A DNA stretch of 64,000 nt from CAVXHQ01 sp963789535 (GCA_963789535.1 CAWBKU010000004.1:124001-188000), one strand, 5' to 3'; counted from the stretch's first letter, positions 8,415-17,750 are shown. A program made the numbers and translations. The notes: generated by a model from the letters alone, not told the origin.

Positions 8415-9425
8415 TCAGATGTCGAGGTCGATGACCACCGGAAAGTGATCGGATGCCGTCAGGAGCGCCGCGCGCAGGGGCGGATCGGCGAAGATCGCGG
8501 GATCCTCGAAGGGGTGGAAGATGCGCCAGACCGGCGCCCTGTTGCGCAGACCGGGCGAGACCATCACGTAATCGAGGAGCGCCATGAGCCAGCGCCAGTC
8601 GGGCGGCACCGCAAAGCGCGCGGTCGTCGGCAGCGCGGCGGAGAGGCGGCGCGGCTGCATCGCGCGCTCGGCATGGGGATCGTAGAGGCGGGCGGCGTCG
8701 CCCTCGCCCAGCACGACCTCGACGCCCGAGCGTCCGAAGAGCCTTTCGTATTCGTCCAGCCCCGGACCGTCGTTGAAGTCGCCGAGCACGATCAGGTTCT
8801 CGCCCGCCGCGAGGTGCGCATCGACGCGCCGTCGCAGCCAGATGCATTGCGCCAGTTGCTTGCGCCGGTTGGCGATCGCGAGGCGCGTGGCCTGCGCCGC
8901 GGTCCGGGCGCCGGTGGGTGCCTTGGATTTGGCGTGCACCCCGATCAAGCGCAGCGCAGTGCCCGCCGCCGTCCGGACGGCGAGTTCCAGGGGCGGTTTC
9001 GACCAGACCACGTCGTCGGGACCGCCGTCGAGATCGAGGTCGAGGAGCAGGTGGGTGTCGAACCGCGGCGCGACGTCGCTCGCCCGCGGATCGTGGACGG
9101 CGGACAGTCGGTCGGGGTCGAAGAGGAGCATGATCTCCTGCTGGGTGTCGTTCTCGAACCCGAGGGCGCAGGACCGCGCGCGCAGGCCGAAATGCGCGGC
9201 GAACCCCTCGAGGGCGAAGACGCCGTCGCGGCGGCGGCCCACATCGGGCGCCTCGATCACCATCACGGCATCGGCGTCGAGCGCCCGAAACACGGCGCCG
9301 AGGGCGCCCAGTTGCGCGCGCCGCGTGACGTCGTGGCGCCCGGACCAGCCGTCGTCGAACCGCATCGCGCCCCGGTCGTCGAACAGATGGTCGAACCATT
9401 CGACGTTGTAGGTCGCGATCCGCAT
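8415..9425 (-). CDS. Endonuclease/exonuclease/phosphatase family protein
   Basis: 336-residue metal-dependent phosphoesterase of the EEP superfamily (PF03372; DNase I-, exonuclease III- and sphingomyelinase-like enzymes). Conserved elements are in the right order: 'TYNVEW' at residues 5-10, Glu58 in 'MVIEAP' as metal ligand, 'LGDFNDGP' in the middle, and the C-terminal 'SDHFPVV' with catalytic His near residue 327. No signal peptide, so probably cytoplasmic. The substrate (DNA, RNA or phosphodiester metabolite) cannot be told from the sequence. It starts three bases after the VOC gene stops and is probably co-transcribed with it. Confidence 0.88.
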   Translation of the reverse strand: MRIATYNVEWFDHLFDDRGAMRFDDGWSGRHDVTRRAQLGALGAVFRALDADAVMVIEAPDVGRRRDGVFALEGFAAHFGLRARSCALGFENDTQQEIMLLFDPDRLSAVHDPRASDVAPRFDTHLLLDLDLDGGPDDVVWSKPPLELAVRTAAGTALRLIGVHAKSKAPTGARTAAQATRLAIANRRKQLAQCIWLRRRVDAHLAAGENLIVLGDFNDGPGLDEYERLFGRSGVEVVLGEGDAARLYDPHAERAMQPRRLSAALPTTARFAVPPDWRWLMALLDYVMVSPGLRNRAPVWRIFHPFEDPAIFADPPLRAALLTASDHFPVVIDLDI

Positions 9426-9428
9426 GGA

Positions 9429-10061
9429 TCAGTCGAGCCAGAAGGCGCCGCGCGGCCCGTCGATCCGGGCGCGCAGGGCGGGCGCGTCGGCGGGGTGCCA
9501 TGTCACGGGAGCCGCGCCGAGGAGCGGCAGCACCATTGCGGCGAGCCGGTCCGCGTCGGGATGGTGCACCTCGAGGGCGCGCAGGCGCAGGCCGTGATCG
9601 GGCAGCCCCGCGGCCGGATGCACACCGGCGGGCCAGCGGATGAGCGTCGGCAGGCCGCCGCCCTCGGGCAGGCCGCCATCCTGCGGCACGGTCAGTTCCC
9701 AGCGGAGCGCGCCGCGCGACATCGCCACGACCGGGCCGACGGGCAGGCAGGCGAGGTCGTCCGCCGCCACGATCCAGTTGGCAAGGCGCGGCACCGCCGG
9801 GGCGGCGTCGAGGCCGAACCAGCGCGGGCCGTCCGGGGGGGCCGCGTCAGGGTCGGGGGCGATGACCTCGAGGTAGGTTTCGGGGCCGAGCGACAGGAGG
9901 CGATTGTGGGTGGCGAACCGCGTGTGCCTGCCGCCGGGCGCCATGGCAACGCCGAGCAATTCCTCGACCCGGCGGACCCCGACCCCGAGGTCGGCGCAGG
10001 CGATGGCGAGGTGGTCGAGCCGCAATTGCGCGCTGTCGTGTGACATATCCGATGAGTTCAC
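9429..10061 (-). CDS. VOC (glyoxalase-like) family protein
   Basis: A 210-residue protein with the glyoxalase-like (Glyoxalase_3) version of the vicinal-oxygen-chelate fold: 'RLDHLAIACADLGVGVRRVEELLGV' opens the first beta-alpha-beta unit, 'GGRHTRFATHNRLLSLG' and 'TYLEVIAPDPDA' follow, and a second half begins at 'LRALEVHHPDA'. These proteins usually bind a divalent metal through His/Glu; His17 and Glu of 'YLEVIAP' are the visible candidates. Reaction unknown. Start could also be the ATG five codons later (MSHDSAQ). First gene of the two-gene unit with the EEP protein; divergent from nhaA. Confidence 0.82.
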   Translation of the reverse strand: MNSSDMSHDSAQLRLDHLAIACADLGVGVRRVEELLGVAMAPGGRHTRFATHNRLLSLGPETYLEVIAPDPDAAPPDGPRWFGLDAAPAVPRLANWIVAADDLACLPVGPVVAMSRGALRWELTVPQDGGLPEGGGLPTLIRWPAGVHPAAGLPDHGLRLRALEVHHPDADRLAAMVLPLLGAAPVTWHPADAPALRARIDGPRGAFWLD

Positions 10062-10156
10062 TCATATTTGGGCTCACGAAACCTTGAACACCCTGCCCGT
10101 GACCCTACGTCGACAGGACGCCAGAAACCCTGCCACACTCGTCCGAGGAGCCGCCC

Positions 10157-11371
10157 ATGTCGACCCCTTCCCACGTGCCGTCCGAGAACATCCTCGCCCG
10201 CTTCATCCGGCACGAGGCCTTTGGCGGCATCCTGTTGATGGCGGCGGCGGTGGCGGCGATGGTGGTGGCCAATTCGTCGTTCCAGCCGCTCTACGAGGCG
10301 TTCCTCAATGCCTATCTGAAGATAACGATCAACGACGAGGGACTGGCCAAGCCGCTGATCCTGTGGATCAACGACGGGCTGATGGCGATCTTCTTCTTTC
10401 TGATCGGCCTCGAACTGAAGCGGGAAATCCTCGAAGGCAAGCTGAAGAACCCGCGCGACGTGGTCTTGCCGGGGATGGCGGCGGTCGGCGGCATGGCGGT
10501 GCCGGCGCTGGTGTTTGCATACATCAACTGGGGAAATCCGGTGACGATCGGCGGCTGGGCGATCCCGGCGGCGACCGATATCGCCTTTGCGCTCGGCATC
10601 CTGGCACTCGTGGGCAGCCGCGCGCCCGCCTCGCTCAAGGTGTTCCTGCTGACGCTGGCGATCCTCGACGACCTCGGGGCGATCCTCATCATCGCGGTGT
10701 TCTATACCGAGAACCTTCAGGTCGAATACCTGATCTATGCGCTGCTCCCGCTGCTCGGACTGCTGGCCCTGAACCTGCGGGGCGCGCATGCGGTGGCACC
10801 CGCCCTGCTGCTCGGGGCGATCATGTGGTTCCTCGTGCTGAAGTCGGGGGTGCACGCCACGCTGGCGGGCGTCATCACCGCGTTCTTCATTCCGCTCAAG
10901 GACCGCTACGGCAAGTCGCCGCTGCACAGCCTCGAGCACGGGCTCTTGCCCTATGTGAACTTCGGCATCATCCCGATATTCGCCTTTGCCAATGCGGGCG
11001 TCGTGCTGGCGGGGATGGCCCTGACCGACGTCCTCGCCCCGCTGCCCTTCGGCATCGCCGCGGGTCTGGTGGTCGGCAAGATGGTCGGCGTGTTCGGGGT
11101 GTCGTTCGTGATGGTGAAACTCGGGCTGGCGCGACTGCCGCAGGGGGCCAACTGGCTGCACATCTACGGCGTCGCCTGCCTTGCGGGTATCGGCTTTACC
11201 ATGTCGCTGTTCATCGGCGGGCTGAGTTTCGACGACCCCGACCTGATGAACGACGTGCGGCTGGGCGTCCTTACCGGATCGCTGATCTCGGGGGTGATCG
11301 GGTTCAGCGTGCTGATGTTCGCGTCGCGGCGCGCGGTGCGCGACGATCCGGTGGCGGCGGTGGCGGAATAG
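10157..11371 (+). CDS. nhaA: Na+/H+ antiporter NhaA
   Basis: Inner-membrane sodium-proton antiporter for pH and sodium homeostasis. 404 residues with about 12 hydrophobic segments. Diagnostic motifs: 'LMAIFFFLIGLELKRE' (residues 75-90), 'TDIAFALGI' with Asp141, and 'LAILDDLGAI' with the ion-binding Asp171-Asp172 pair (the equivalents of Asp163-Asp164 in the E. coli protein), then 'GIGFTMSLFI' near the C-terminus. It is monocistronic: divergent from the VOC gene and convergent with the methylmalonyl-CoA mutase. A copy of a 31-bp repeat follows its stop. Confidence 0.96.
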   Translation: MSTPSHVPSENILARFIRHEAFGGILLMAAAVAAMVVANSSFQPLYEAFLNAYLKITINDEGLAKPLILWINDGLMAIFFFLIGLELKREILEGKLKNPRDVVLPGMAAVGGMAVPALVFAYINWGNPVTIGGWAIPAATDIAFALGILALVGSRAPASLKVFLLTLAILDDLGAILIIAVFYTENLQVEYLIYALLPLLGLLALNLRGAHAVAPALLLGAIMWFLVLKSGVHATLAGVITAFFIPLKDRYGKSPLHSLEHGLLPYVNFGIIPIFAFANAGVVLAGMALTDVLAPLPFGIAAGLVVGKMVGVFGVSFVMVKLGLARLPQGANWLHIYGVACLAGIGFTMSLFIGGLSFDDPDLMNDVRLGVLTGSLISGVIGFSVLMFASRRAVRDDPVAAVAE

Positions 11372-11404
11372 CGCCCGGACCGGAGCGCCTGCGGCTGGCC
11401 TGAG

Positions 11405-11435
11405 CCTCCGGCGGGAGTTGTTATGGCAACGTGAA
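11405..11435 (+). repeat. 31-bp intergenic repeat, copy 1
   Basis: One of three copies (others at 25088 and 44765). It consists of CCTCCGGCGGGAG followed directly by TTGTTATGGCAACGTGAA. Both halves can fold: CTCC/GGAG and GTTG/CAAC are self-complementary. This copy lies in the 77-base space between the convergent nhaA and mutase genes. Confidence 0.8.
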
Positions 11436-11448
11436 CCCGGGGTGTCGC

Positions 11449-13575
11449 CTAGGGGCGGGCGGCGCGGATGAGGGCGAGGATTTCGGCGGCGGCGGCGGGG
11501 ATGTTGGTGCCGGGGCCGAAGATCGCGCTGACGCCCGCCGCGCGCAGGAAGGCGTGGTCCTGTTCGGGAATGACGCCGCCGCAGACCACGAGGATGTCGC
11601 CCGCCCCCGCCGCCTCCAGCGCCTTGACCAGTTTCGGGGCCAGTGTCCTGTGGCCCGCCGCCTGCGACGAGATGCCGATGACGTGGACGTCGTTGTCCAT
11701 CGCGTCCTGTGCGGCCTCCTCCGGCGTCTGGAACAGCGGGCCCATGTCGACGTCGAAGCCGATGTCGGCAAAGGCGGTGGCGATCACCTTGGCGCCCCGG
11801 TCGTGGCCGTCCTGCCCCATCTTGACGACGAGCATCCGCGGGCGGCGGCCCTCTTCGGTGGCGAAATCCTCGACGTCGCTCTGGATCTTCTCGTAGCCCG
11901 CGTCGCCCTCCCAGGCGGCGCCGTAGACGCCGGCGAGCGTCCTGACCTCGGCGCGGTGGCGGCCGAACGCCTCTTCCATCGCGTCGCTGATCTCGCCCAC
12001 GGTGGCGCGTGCGCGGGCGGCGGCGATGGCGGCGTCGAGCAGGTTGCCGCCGGTCTGGGCCCGGTCGGTGAGGTCGCTCAGCGCGGCGGCACAGGCACCG
12101 GCGTCGCGGGTGGCGCGGACACGGGCGAGTTTGGCGATCTGGGCGTCGCGCACGGCGACGTCGTCGATGTCGCGGATATCGAGCGGATCCTCGGTCTCGC
12201 GGCGGTATCGGTTCACGCCGACGATCACCTCTTCGCCGCGGTCGATGCGGGCCTGCCTGCGCGCCGCCGTTTCCTCGATGCGCAGTTTCGGCTGGCCGGA
12301 CGCCACCGCCCTGGTCATGCCGCCCATCGCCTCGACCTCCTCCATCAGGGCCCAGGCCCGATCCGCCAGCTGCGCCGTCAGGCTCTCGACGTAGTAGCTG
12401 CCCGCGAGCGGATCGACGACGCGGGTGACGCCGGTTTCCTCTTGCAGGATCAGTTGCGTGTTGCGCGCGATGCGCGACGAGAACTCGGTCGGCAGGGCCA
12501 TCGCCTCGTCCAGTGCGTTGGTGTGCAGCGACTGGGTGCCGCCGAGGACCGCCGACAGCGCCTCGTAGGCGGTGCGCACGACGTTGTTGTAGGGATCCTG
12601 CGCCTGCAAGCTGACGCCCGAGGTCTGGCAATGGGTGCGCAGCATCGAGGATTTGGGATCCTTGGGCGCAAACTCGGCCATGACGCGGTGCCACAGGAGG
12701 CGGGCGGCGCGGAGTTTCGCGGCCTCCATGAAGAAGTTCATGCCGATGGCGAAGAAGAACGACAGGCGCCCGGCAAAGGCGTCGACGTCCATGCCGCGCG
12801 CGAGGGCGGTGCGGACGTATTCGCGGCCGTCGGCGAGGGTGTAGCCGAGTTCCTGCACCAGGTTCGCGCCCGCCTCCTGCATGTGATAGCCGGAAATGCT
12901 GATCGAGTTGAACTTCGGCATCTCGCGGGCCGTGAACTCGATGATGTCGGCGACGATCCGCATGCTGGGCTCGGGCGGATAGATATAGGTGTTGCGGACC
13001 ATGAACTCCTTGAGGATGTCGTTCTGGATGGTCCCCGAGAGGGCGGCACGGGGGTGGCCCTGCTCCTCTCCCGCGACGATGAAGGCGGCGAGCACCGGGA
13101 TGACCGCGCCGTTCATCGTCATCGAGACGGACACCTCATCGAGGGGGATGCCGTCGAACAGGATCTTCATGTCCTCGACGCTGTCGATGGCGACCCCGGC
13201 CTTGCCCACGTCGCCCTGCACGCGGGCATGGTCGCTGTCATAGCCGCGATGCGTCGCCAGATCGAAGGCGACGGAAATGCCCTGCTGGCCGCCGGCCAGC
13301 GCCGCCCGGTAGAAGGCGTTCGATTCCTCTGCCGTCGAGAAGCCGGCGTATTGGCGGATCGTCCAGGGGCGCCCGGCATACATCGTGGCCTTGACGCCGC
13401 GGGTATAGGGAGCGGCGCCGGGGTCGGTGCCCAGATGGGCGAGCCCCTCCGTGTCGGCGGCGGTATAGAGCGGCGCCACGTCGATCCCCTCGAGGGTGTG
13501 CCAGGTCAGCCCCTCGGGGTCGCGGCCGCGCAGTTCCGCGCGTGCCCGTTCAGACCACGTTGTCCCGTCGCTCAT
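11449..13575 (-). CDS. scpA: Methylmalonyl-CoA mutase
   Basis: Adenosylcobalamin-dependent isomerase that converts (R)-methylmalonyl-CoA to succinyl-CoA, the last step of propionyl-CoA assimilation (and part of the ethylmalonyl-CoA pathway where present). Single-chain 708-residue form: an N-terminal TIM-barrel substrate domain with 'RPWTIRQYAGFSTAEESNAFYR' split over the expected region, 'ISISGYHMQEAGA', and a C-terminal B12 domain with the base-off DGHDRG motif at residues 589-594 (His591 as axial ligand) and 'GGVIPEQDH'. The start overlaps the end of the upstream sulfotransferase gene by 26 bases. The carboxylase subunits lie upstream on the same strand. Confidence 0.96.
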   Translation of the reverse strand: MSDGTTWSERARAELRGRDPEGLTWHTLEGIDVAPLYTAADTEGLAHLGTDPGAAPYTRGVKATMYAGRPWTIRQYAGFSTAEESNAFYRAALAGGQQGISVAFDLATHRGYDSDHARVQGDVGKAGVAIDSVEDMKILFDGIPLDEVSVSMTMNGAVIPVLAAFIVAGEEQGHPRAALSGTIQNDILKEFMVRNTYIYPPEPSMRIVADIIEFTAREMPKFNSISISGYHMQEAGANLVQELGYTLADGREYVRTALARGMDVDAFAGRLSFFFAIGMNFFMEAAKLRAARLLWHRVMAEFAPKDPKSSMLRTHCQTSGVSLQAQDPYNNVVRTAYEALSAVLGGTQSLHTNALDEAMALPTEFSSRIARNTQLILQEETGVTRVVDPLAGSYYVESLTAQLADRAWALMEEVEAMGGMTRAVASGQPKLRIEETAARRQARIDRGEEVIVGVNRYRRETEDPLDIRDIDDVAVRDAQIAKLARVRATRDAGACAAALSDLTDRAQTGGNLLDAAIAAARARATVGEISDAMEEAFGRHRAEVRTLAGVYGAAWEGDAGYEKIQSDVEDFATEEGRRPRMLVVKMGQDGHDRGAKVIATAFADIGFDVDMGPLFQTPEEAAQDAMDNDVHVIGISSQAAGHRTLAPKLVKALEAAGAGDILVVCGGVIPEQDHAFLRAAGVSAIFGPGTNIPAAAAEILALIRAARP

Positions 13576-14605
13576 AGCCGCCCGCCCCTGCGCCTGCGTG
13601 CCGGTCCGTCCGGCGCGTCCGGGACGTTATCTCAAAGCCGGGGGCCGAGGGCCAGCCCGTCCCGGCACGGCCGCGCACCGCGTCGGTCGGCGTTGCGGGC
13701 AGGGCAAGGGCCTCGTCGGTCCACGACGGCGCGTCGCCCGGCCCCTCGAGCAGGCGCGCGAGACCGGAGGCGCCGCGGCGCAGCCAGTCGAGGTCGGCGG
13801 CATAGTCGCGGCGCAATTCGGCCTGCTGGTGCACGTCGAACGGCATCCAGCGCCCGTCCCCTTCGGGCAGGGCGCGCCGTTCCTGCTGTTCGCCGCGCAT
13901 GGCGAGAAGGCGGCGCAGCTTGTCCCGCCGGGGCGAGGCGTTCTGCCAGTCGCGCAGACCGACCAGATCGCCCGAGCCGCCGAGCGTGCGCACCATGTCG
14001 AACAGCGGCACCTCGGGGCGCGAGACGAACCGCTCGAACGGCCAGACGACCAGATCGGCGTCGGGAAAGACGCTCGCCACCTCGCCGACCACGTGGCGCC
14101 AGCGGCGCGGCTGATCGGTGAGGGCGTCGAGGTCGCGGGGGCCGGGCATCGGATTGCCGAGGCTGACCCCGAAGGCGAGCGAGGAGGCCCAGAACGTGTC
14201 GTAGGCGCGGATCGCGAGACCGATGCGCCGGACATGCGGGCGCAACCCCTTGGCGATGCGGGTCAGGCGGGCGTGAAGGTCGGGATAGAGGCCGGCGGTG
14301 CGCAGATTCTGGCGGACGCTGCCGAGCATGTTTTCCTCGGAGATGAGCAGCGTCCCGCTGCCCGCCCGGGCCAGCCGTTCGAGCTCGATGGAAATCAGCC
14401 CGAGCGAGCGGTTGCCCCGCTTTTCGATGAGCGGTGTCACGTCGTCGGGGCGGTGGATCAGCCCCGCGAAAAAGCCGTTGCGGGTGTCGGCAGGCAGCCA
14501 GAACGACAGCGCGCGGGCCGACAGCCGCTCGCGGTTGCGGTGCAGGAGCTGTTGAAAGGTGGTGGTGCCGCAGCGATGCGCGCCGATGTGCAGGATGACG
14601 TCCAC
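13550..14605 (-). CDS. Sulfotransferase-like protein
   Basis: 351 residues. It begins with 'VDVILHIGAHRCGTTTFQ', which matches the 5'-phosphosulfate-binding loop of PAPS-dependent sulfotransferases (P-loop-like GxxRxGTT). A GTG start at 14605 is chosen because the motif belongs a few residues from the N-terminus and an AAAGG ribosome-binding site sits nine bases upstream; the frame also runs further upstream without support. Acceptor unknown; such enzymes in this family often modify cell-surface glycans or lipids. The 3' end overlaps the mutase start by 26 bases, suggesting translational coupling, although no metabolic link to methylmalonyl-CoA is known. Confidence 0.75.
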   Translation of the reverse strand: MDVILHIGAHRCGTTTFQQLLHRNRERLSARALSFWLPADTRNGFFAGLIHRPDDVTPLIEKRGNRSLGLISIELERLARAGSGTLLISEENMLGSVRQNLRTAGLYPDLHARLTRIAKGLRPHVRRIGLAIRAYDTFWASSLAFGVSLGNPMPGPRDLDALTDQPRRWRHVVGEVASVFPDADLVVWPFERFVSRPEVPLFDMVRTLGGSGDLVGLRDWQNASPRRDKLRRLLAMRGEQQERRALPEGDGRWMPFDVHQQAELRRDYAADLDWLRRGASGLARLLEGPGDAPSWTDEALALPATPTDAVRGRAGTGWPSAPGFEITSRTRRTDRHAGAGAGGYERRDNVV

Positions 14606-14774
14606 GGGATCTGGCCTTTCGTCCGGTGGGCGCGTCCGGGGAATCGGGGCCGCGCCGTCGACGCATCCTTGCAAGCCAGAGCTGACAGAGTGCTTAACGG
14701 TAAAATTGTCGCCAACACGCAGGTTTGCGCGCCCGGACCTTCGCAACCCGGGCGGCGCGTCCTATATCTCTGGG

Positions 14775-15260
14775 ATGATCCATCGCCTTGCCCTCTGCGC
14801 CCTCCTGTCGGCGTTCCCCGCCGCACCGCTCATCGCACAGGAGGGGACCACCGACGTTGCCTCGACCGAGCCGGACGACCTTGCGGTGCCCGAGGTTTCG
14901 GTGCTGGACCGCTGGCGCGCCGCACCCGAAACGATCTTCGACGCCGCGGAAATCGACATCGACGCGTTTCTCTATGTCGCCCATGTCCTCATCGTGATCT
15001 CGAATACGCCGAACGATCCGATGGTCGCCGACCAGCTCGACTTGCTGCGCGAGCGGATGAACCAGCTCGTGGCGCGCGATGTCATCATCGTCCTCGACAC
15101 CGATCCGGAGGCCCGCACGTCGATTCGCGCGCAGTTTCGCCCGCGCGGGTTCTCGATGATCCTGGTCGGCAAGGACGGGCGCGTCGCCTTGCGCAAACCG
15201 GTTCCCTGGGCGGTGCGAGAGATCGTGCACACCATCGACAGGATCACGCAACGCGATTAG
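14775..15260 (+). CDS. DUF4174 domain secreted protein
   Basis: 161-residue protein with a Sec signal peptide ('MIHRLALCALLSAFPAAPLIAQ'; cleavage after LIA) and a DUF4174-like domain: 'LYVAHVLIVISNTPNDP' and 'FRPRGFSMILVGKDGRVALR' resemble the thioredoxin-like strand/turn pattern, with the 'GKDG' turn before the final helix, but no CxxC redox pair. Function unknown; expected in the periplasm. It is the only plus-strand gene inside the propionate cluster, divergent from the sulfotransferase and convergent with the small membrane protein gene. Confidence 0.75.
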   Translation: MIHRLALCALLSAFPAAPLIAQEGTTDVASTEPDDLAVPEVSVLDRWRAAPETIFDAAEIDIDAFLYVAHVLIVISNTPNDPMVADQLDLLRERMNQLVARDVIIVLDTDPEARTSIRAQFRPRGFSMILVGKDGRVALRKPVPWAVREIVHTIDRITQRD

Positions 15261-15261
15261 G

Positions 15262-15642
15262 TCAGCGCAGCGGCCGCGCCGCGCGGGCCACCGCGTGCAG
15301 CCCTGCGGCAACGGCGAGAGCTGCCCAGAACGCCAGCAGGGCCGCGATGGACGGAACCGCCACGTCGCCGTCGCCGGCCACGACCAGTGCTGCGATACTG
15401 CCGTAGAGCATCACCGGCCCGACGAGCCAGACGAGCACCGGCGAGGGCCGCAGGCGTCCGAGCAGGAGGCCGCCGTGAAAGGTCACGAGGCCGATGAGCG
15501 GAAGCAGATACCCCGCCGGATTGAGGGCCGCGTCCGGGCCGTAGACGCCGCCGACCGCGAGGCCGAGGCCGACCCACATCGCGCCAAGCGCCGCAGCAAA
15601 GGCGGCCAGCGCGATCCACAGGGCGCCGAGGCGGGGCGGCAC
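15262..15642 (-). CDS. Small four-helix membrane protein, unknown
   Basis: 126 residues with four hydrophobic segments (about 8-30, 44-62, 69-88, 95-118) and a basic C-terminus (ARAARPLR). No recognised domain. GTG start at 15642, immediately after the stop of the biotin carboxylase subunit gene, so it is almost certainly the distal gene of that transcript. This location, repeated in Rhodobacteraceae as far as I recall, suggests a loose association with propionate metabolism but no function can be assigned. Confidence 0.65.
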   Translation of the reverse strand: MPPRLGALWIALAAFAAALGAMWVGLGLAVGGVYGPDAALNPAGYLLPLIGLVTFHGGLLLGRLRPSPVLVWLVGPVMLYGSIAALVVAGDGDVAVPSIAALLAFWAALAVAAGLHAVARAARPLR

Positions 15643-15643
15643 G

Positions 15644-17644
15644 TCAGCCGAACTCGAGGATGATCTGATCCACGGCGAGGCTCTCTCCCGCCCTCGCGTG
15701 GACCTGCGACACGATGCCCCGACGCTCGGCGCGCAGGATGTTCTCCATCTTCATCGCCTCGACGGTGCACAGCGCCTGCCCCTCCTGCACCGCGTCGCCG
15801 ACATCCACGTCGAGCCGGACGAGCAGGCCCGGCATCGGACAAAGGAGGAGCCGCGAGGTATCGGGCGGCACCTTGACGGGCATCAGCGCGGCCAGTTCGG
15901 CCTGCCGCGGGGTGCGGACATAGACCCGCAGGTCGGCGCCCCGCGTGCGCAGACGGTAGCCCTGCGTGGCGCGCGCGACCTTGAGGACCAGCGGCGTGCC
16001 GTCGACGGTCAGGCGCGCCAGCGGTTGTCCGGGGTGCCAGTCGCTCTCGACCCGGAGGGTGGTGCCGTCGGCAAAGGCGACGTCCGCGCCGGAGCGGTCG
16101 GCATTCGTCGTGACGTGCCATGCGATGCCCTGCCCCTCGACGACCCAGTCGGTGCCCACCTTGCGCTCGTGGTTGTCCATCCGGCCCGAGATGCGGGTGC
16201 GCCGGATCTCGGCGACGCGGTGCATCGCCGCCGCCGCCGCCGCGACGCGGCGCAGGTCGGCCTCGGGCAGGGTGACGCCGGTGAACCCCTCGGGCCATTC
16301 CTCGGCGATGAAGGCGGTGGTGGCCTCGCCCGCGGTGAATTTGGGGTGGTCCATGACCGCGCTCAGGAACGGCAGGTTGTGGCCGATCCCCTCGACCTCG
16401 AAACTGTCGAGCGCGGTGCGCATTCCCTCGATGGCGGCGGCGCGCGTCGGCGCCCAGGTGCACAACTTGGCGATCATCGGGTCGTAGAACATGGAGATCT
16501 CGCCGCCCTCGAAGACGCCGGTGTCGTTGCGCACGGCATGGCTGGCGTCGGCGACCTCGGCGGGCGGGCGATAGCGGGTGAGGCGGCCGATCGAGGGCAG
16601 GAAATTGCGGTAAGGGTCTTCGGCGTAGAGGCGGCTCTCGATGGCCCAGCCGTTCAGTTTCACGTCGTCCTGACCGAACGCCAGTTTCTCGCCCGCAGCG
16701 ACGCGGATCATCTGTTCGACGAGGTCGATGCCGGTGATGAGTTCGGTCACGGGATGCTCGACCTGCAACCGGGTGTTCATCTCGAGGAAGTAGAAGTTCC
16801 GGTCGCCGTCCACGATGAATTCGACCGTGCCCGCCGAGGTATAGCCGACGGCGGCGGCCAGCGCGCAGGCCTGTTCGCCCATCGCCTTGCGGGTGGCGGC
16901 GTCGAGGAACGGCGAGGGCGCCTCCTCGACGACCTTCTGGTTGCGCCGCTGGATCGAACATTCGCGTTCGTTGAGCCAGAGGGTGGTGCCGTGCGCGTCG
17001 GCGAGCACCTGGATCTCGATGTGGCGCGGCTGGGTCACGAATTTCTCGATGAAGATGCGGTCGTCGCCGAAACTGCTGGCCGCCTCGTTCTGCGAAGAGC
17101 GGAAACCGTCGCGGACCTCGTCTTCCTTCCAGGCGATCCGCATCCCCTTGCCGCCGCCGCCCGCGCTGGCCTTGATCATCACCGGATAACCGATCTCGCC
17201 CGCGATCCGCACCGCCTCGTCGCCGTCGGCGATCAGGCCCATGTGGCCGGGGACGGTGCTGACACCCGCCGCCTGCGCCAGCTTTTTCGAGGTGATCTTG
17301 TCGCCCATCGCCTCGATCGCGCCGACCGGGGGGCCGATGAAGGCGATGTTCTCGGCGGCGAGGGCGGCGGCGAATTTCGGGTTCTCGGAGAGGAAACCAT
17401 AGCCCGGATGCACGGCCTGCGCGCCGCTGTCGTGGACCGCCTGCATGATCCGGTCGATCACGATATAGGACTGGCTCGCGGGGGCCGGGCCGATGTGGAC
17501 CGCCTCGTCGGCCAGCCGCACATGCAGGGCACCGCGGTCGGCGTCGGAGTAGACCGCGACGGTCGCGATCCCCATGCGGCGGGCGGTGCGGATGACGCGG
17601 CAGGCGATTTCACCGCGATTGGCGACGAGGATTTTCGTGAACAT
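15644..17644 (-). CDS. pccA: Propionyl-CoA carboxylase, biotin-containing alpha subunit
   Basis: Biotin carboxylase plus biotin carrier subunit that carboxylates biotin with ATP and bicarbonate for transfer to propionyl-CoA. 666 residues: biotin carboxylase N-domain opening with 'KILVANRGEIACRVIRTAR'; ATP-grasp glycine-rich loop AGGGGKGM at residues 161-168; 'FLEMNTRLQVEHPVTE' catalytic block; a middle BT-type linker domain; and a C-terminal biotinyl domain with AMKM at residues 630-633 (Lys632 biotinylated). Length and layout fit acyl-CoA carboxylase alpha chains; propionyl-CoA specificity is inferred from the neighbouring beta subunit and mutase. Confidence 0.94.
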   Translation of the reverse strand: MFTKILVANRGEIACRVIRTARRMGIATVAVYSDADRGALHVRLADEAVHIGPAPASQSYIVIDRIMQAVHDSGAQAVHPGYGFLSENPKFAAALAAENIAFIGPPVGAIEAMGDKITSKKLAQAAGVSTVPGHMGLIADGDEAVRIAGEIGYPVMIKASAGGGGKGMRIAWKEDEVRDGFRSSQNEAASSFGDDRIFIEKFVTQPRHIEIQVLADAHGTTLWLNERECSIQRRNQKVVEEAPSPFLDAATRKAMGEQACALAAAVGYTSAGTVEFIVDGDRNFYFLEMNTRLQVEHPVTELITGIDLVEQMIRVAAGEKLAFGQDDVKLNGWAIESRLYAEDPYRNFLPSIGRLTRYRPPAEVADASHAVRNDTGVFEGGEISMFYDPMIAKLCTWAPTRAAAIEGMRTALDSFEVEGIGHNLPFLSAVMDHPKFTAGEATTAFIAEEWPEGFTGVTLPEADLRRVAAAAAAMHRVAEIRRTRISGRMDNHERKVGTDWVVEGQGIAWHVTTNADRSGADVAFADGTTLRVESDWHPGQPLARLTVDGTPLVLKVARATQGYRLRTRGADLRVYVRTPRQAELAALMPVKVPPDTSRLLLCPMPGLLVRLDVDVGDAVQEGQALCTVEAMKMENILRAERRGIVSQVHARAGESLAVDQIILEFG

Positions 17645-17670
17645 CTAGGGACGACCTCGCGCGGCGCATG

Positions 17671-17704
17671 TAAAGACGCCGCCCCTGCGGGATGCAGGGA
17701 CGGC
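17671..17704 (-). terminator. Hairpin between lipoprotein gene and pccA
   Basis: GCCGCCCCTGC at 17678-17688 pairs with GCAGGGACGGC at 17694-17704 (11 bp with one mismatch, 5-base loop). On the minus strand the stem is followed by GTCTTTA, a weak T tract. It lies about 50 bases after the glycine-zipper lipoprotein stop and could terminate that transcript before pccA; read-through or a separate pccA promoter downstream would then be needed. Confidence 0.45.
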
Positions 17705-17750
17705 GCCGGGAGTGCGGGGTCCGCCGGCGCGAGGCCGACGGATCCGGGGA

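Noticed and set aside
11431..14121. Plus-strand open frame opposite the methylmalonyl-CoA mutase
   Set aside because: Shadow composition (Asp/Gly/His/Arg/Val-rich, no motifs); the mutase is certain.
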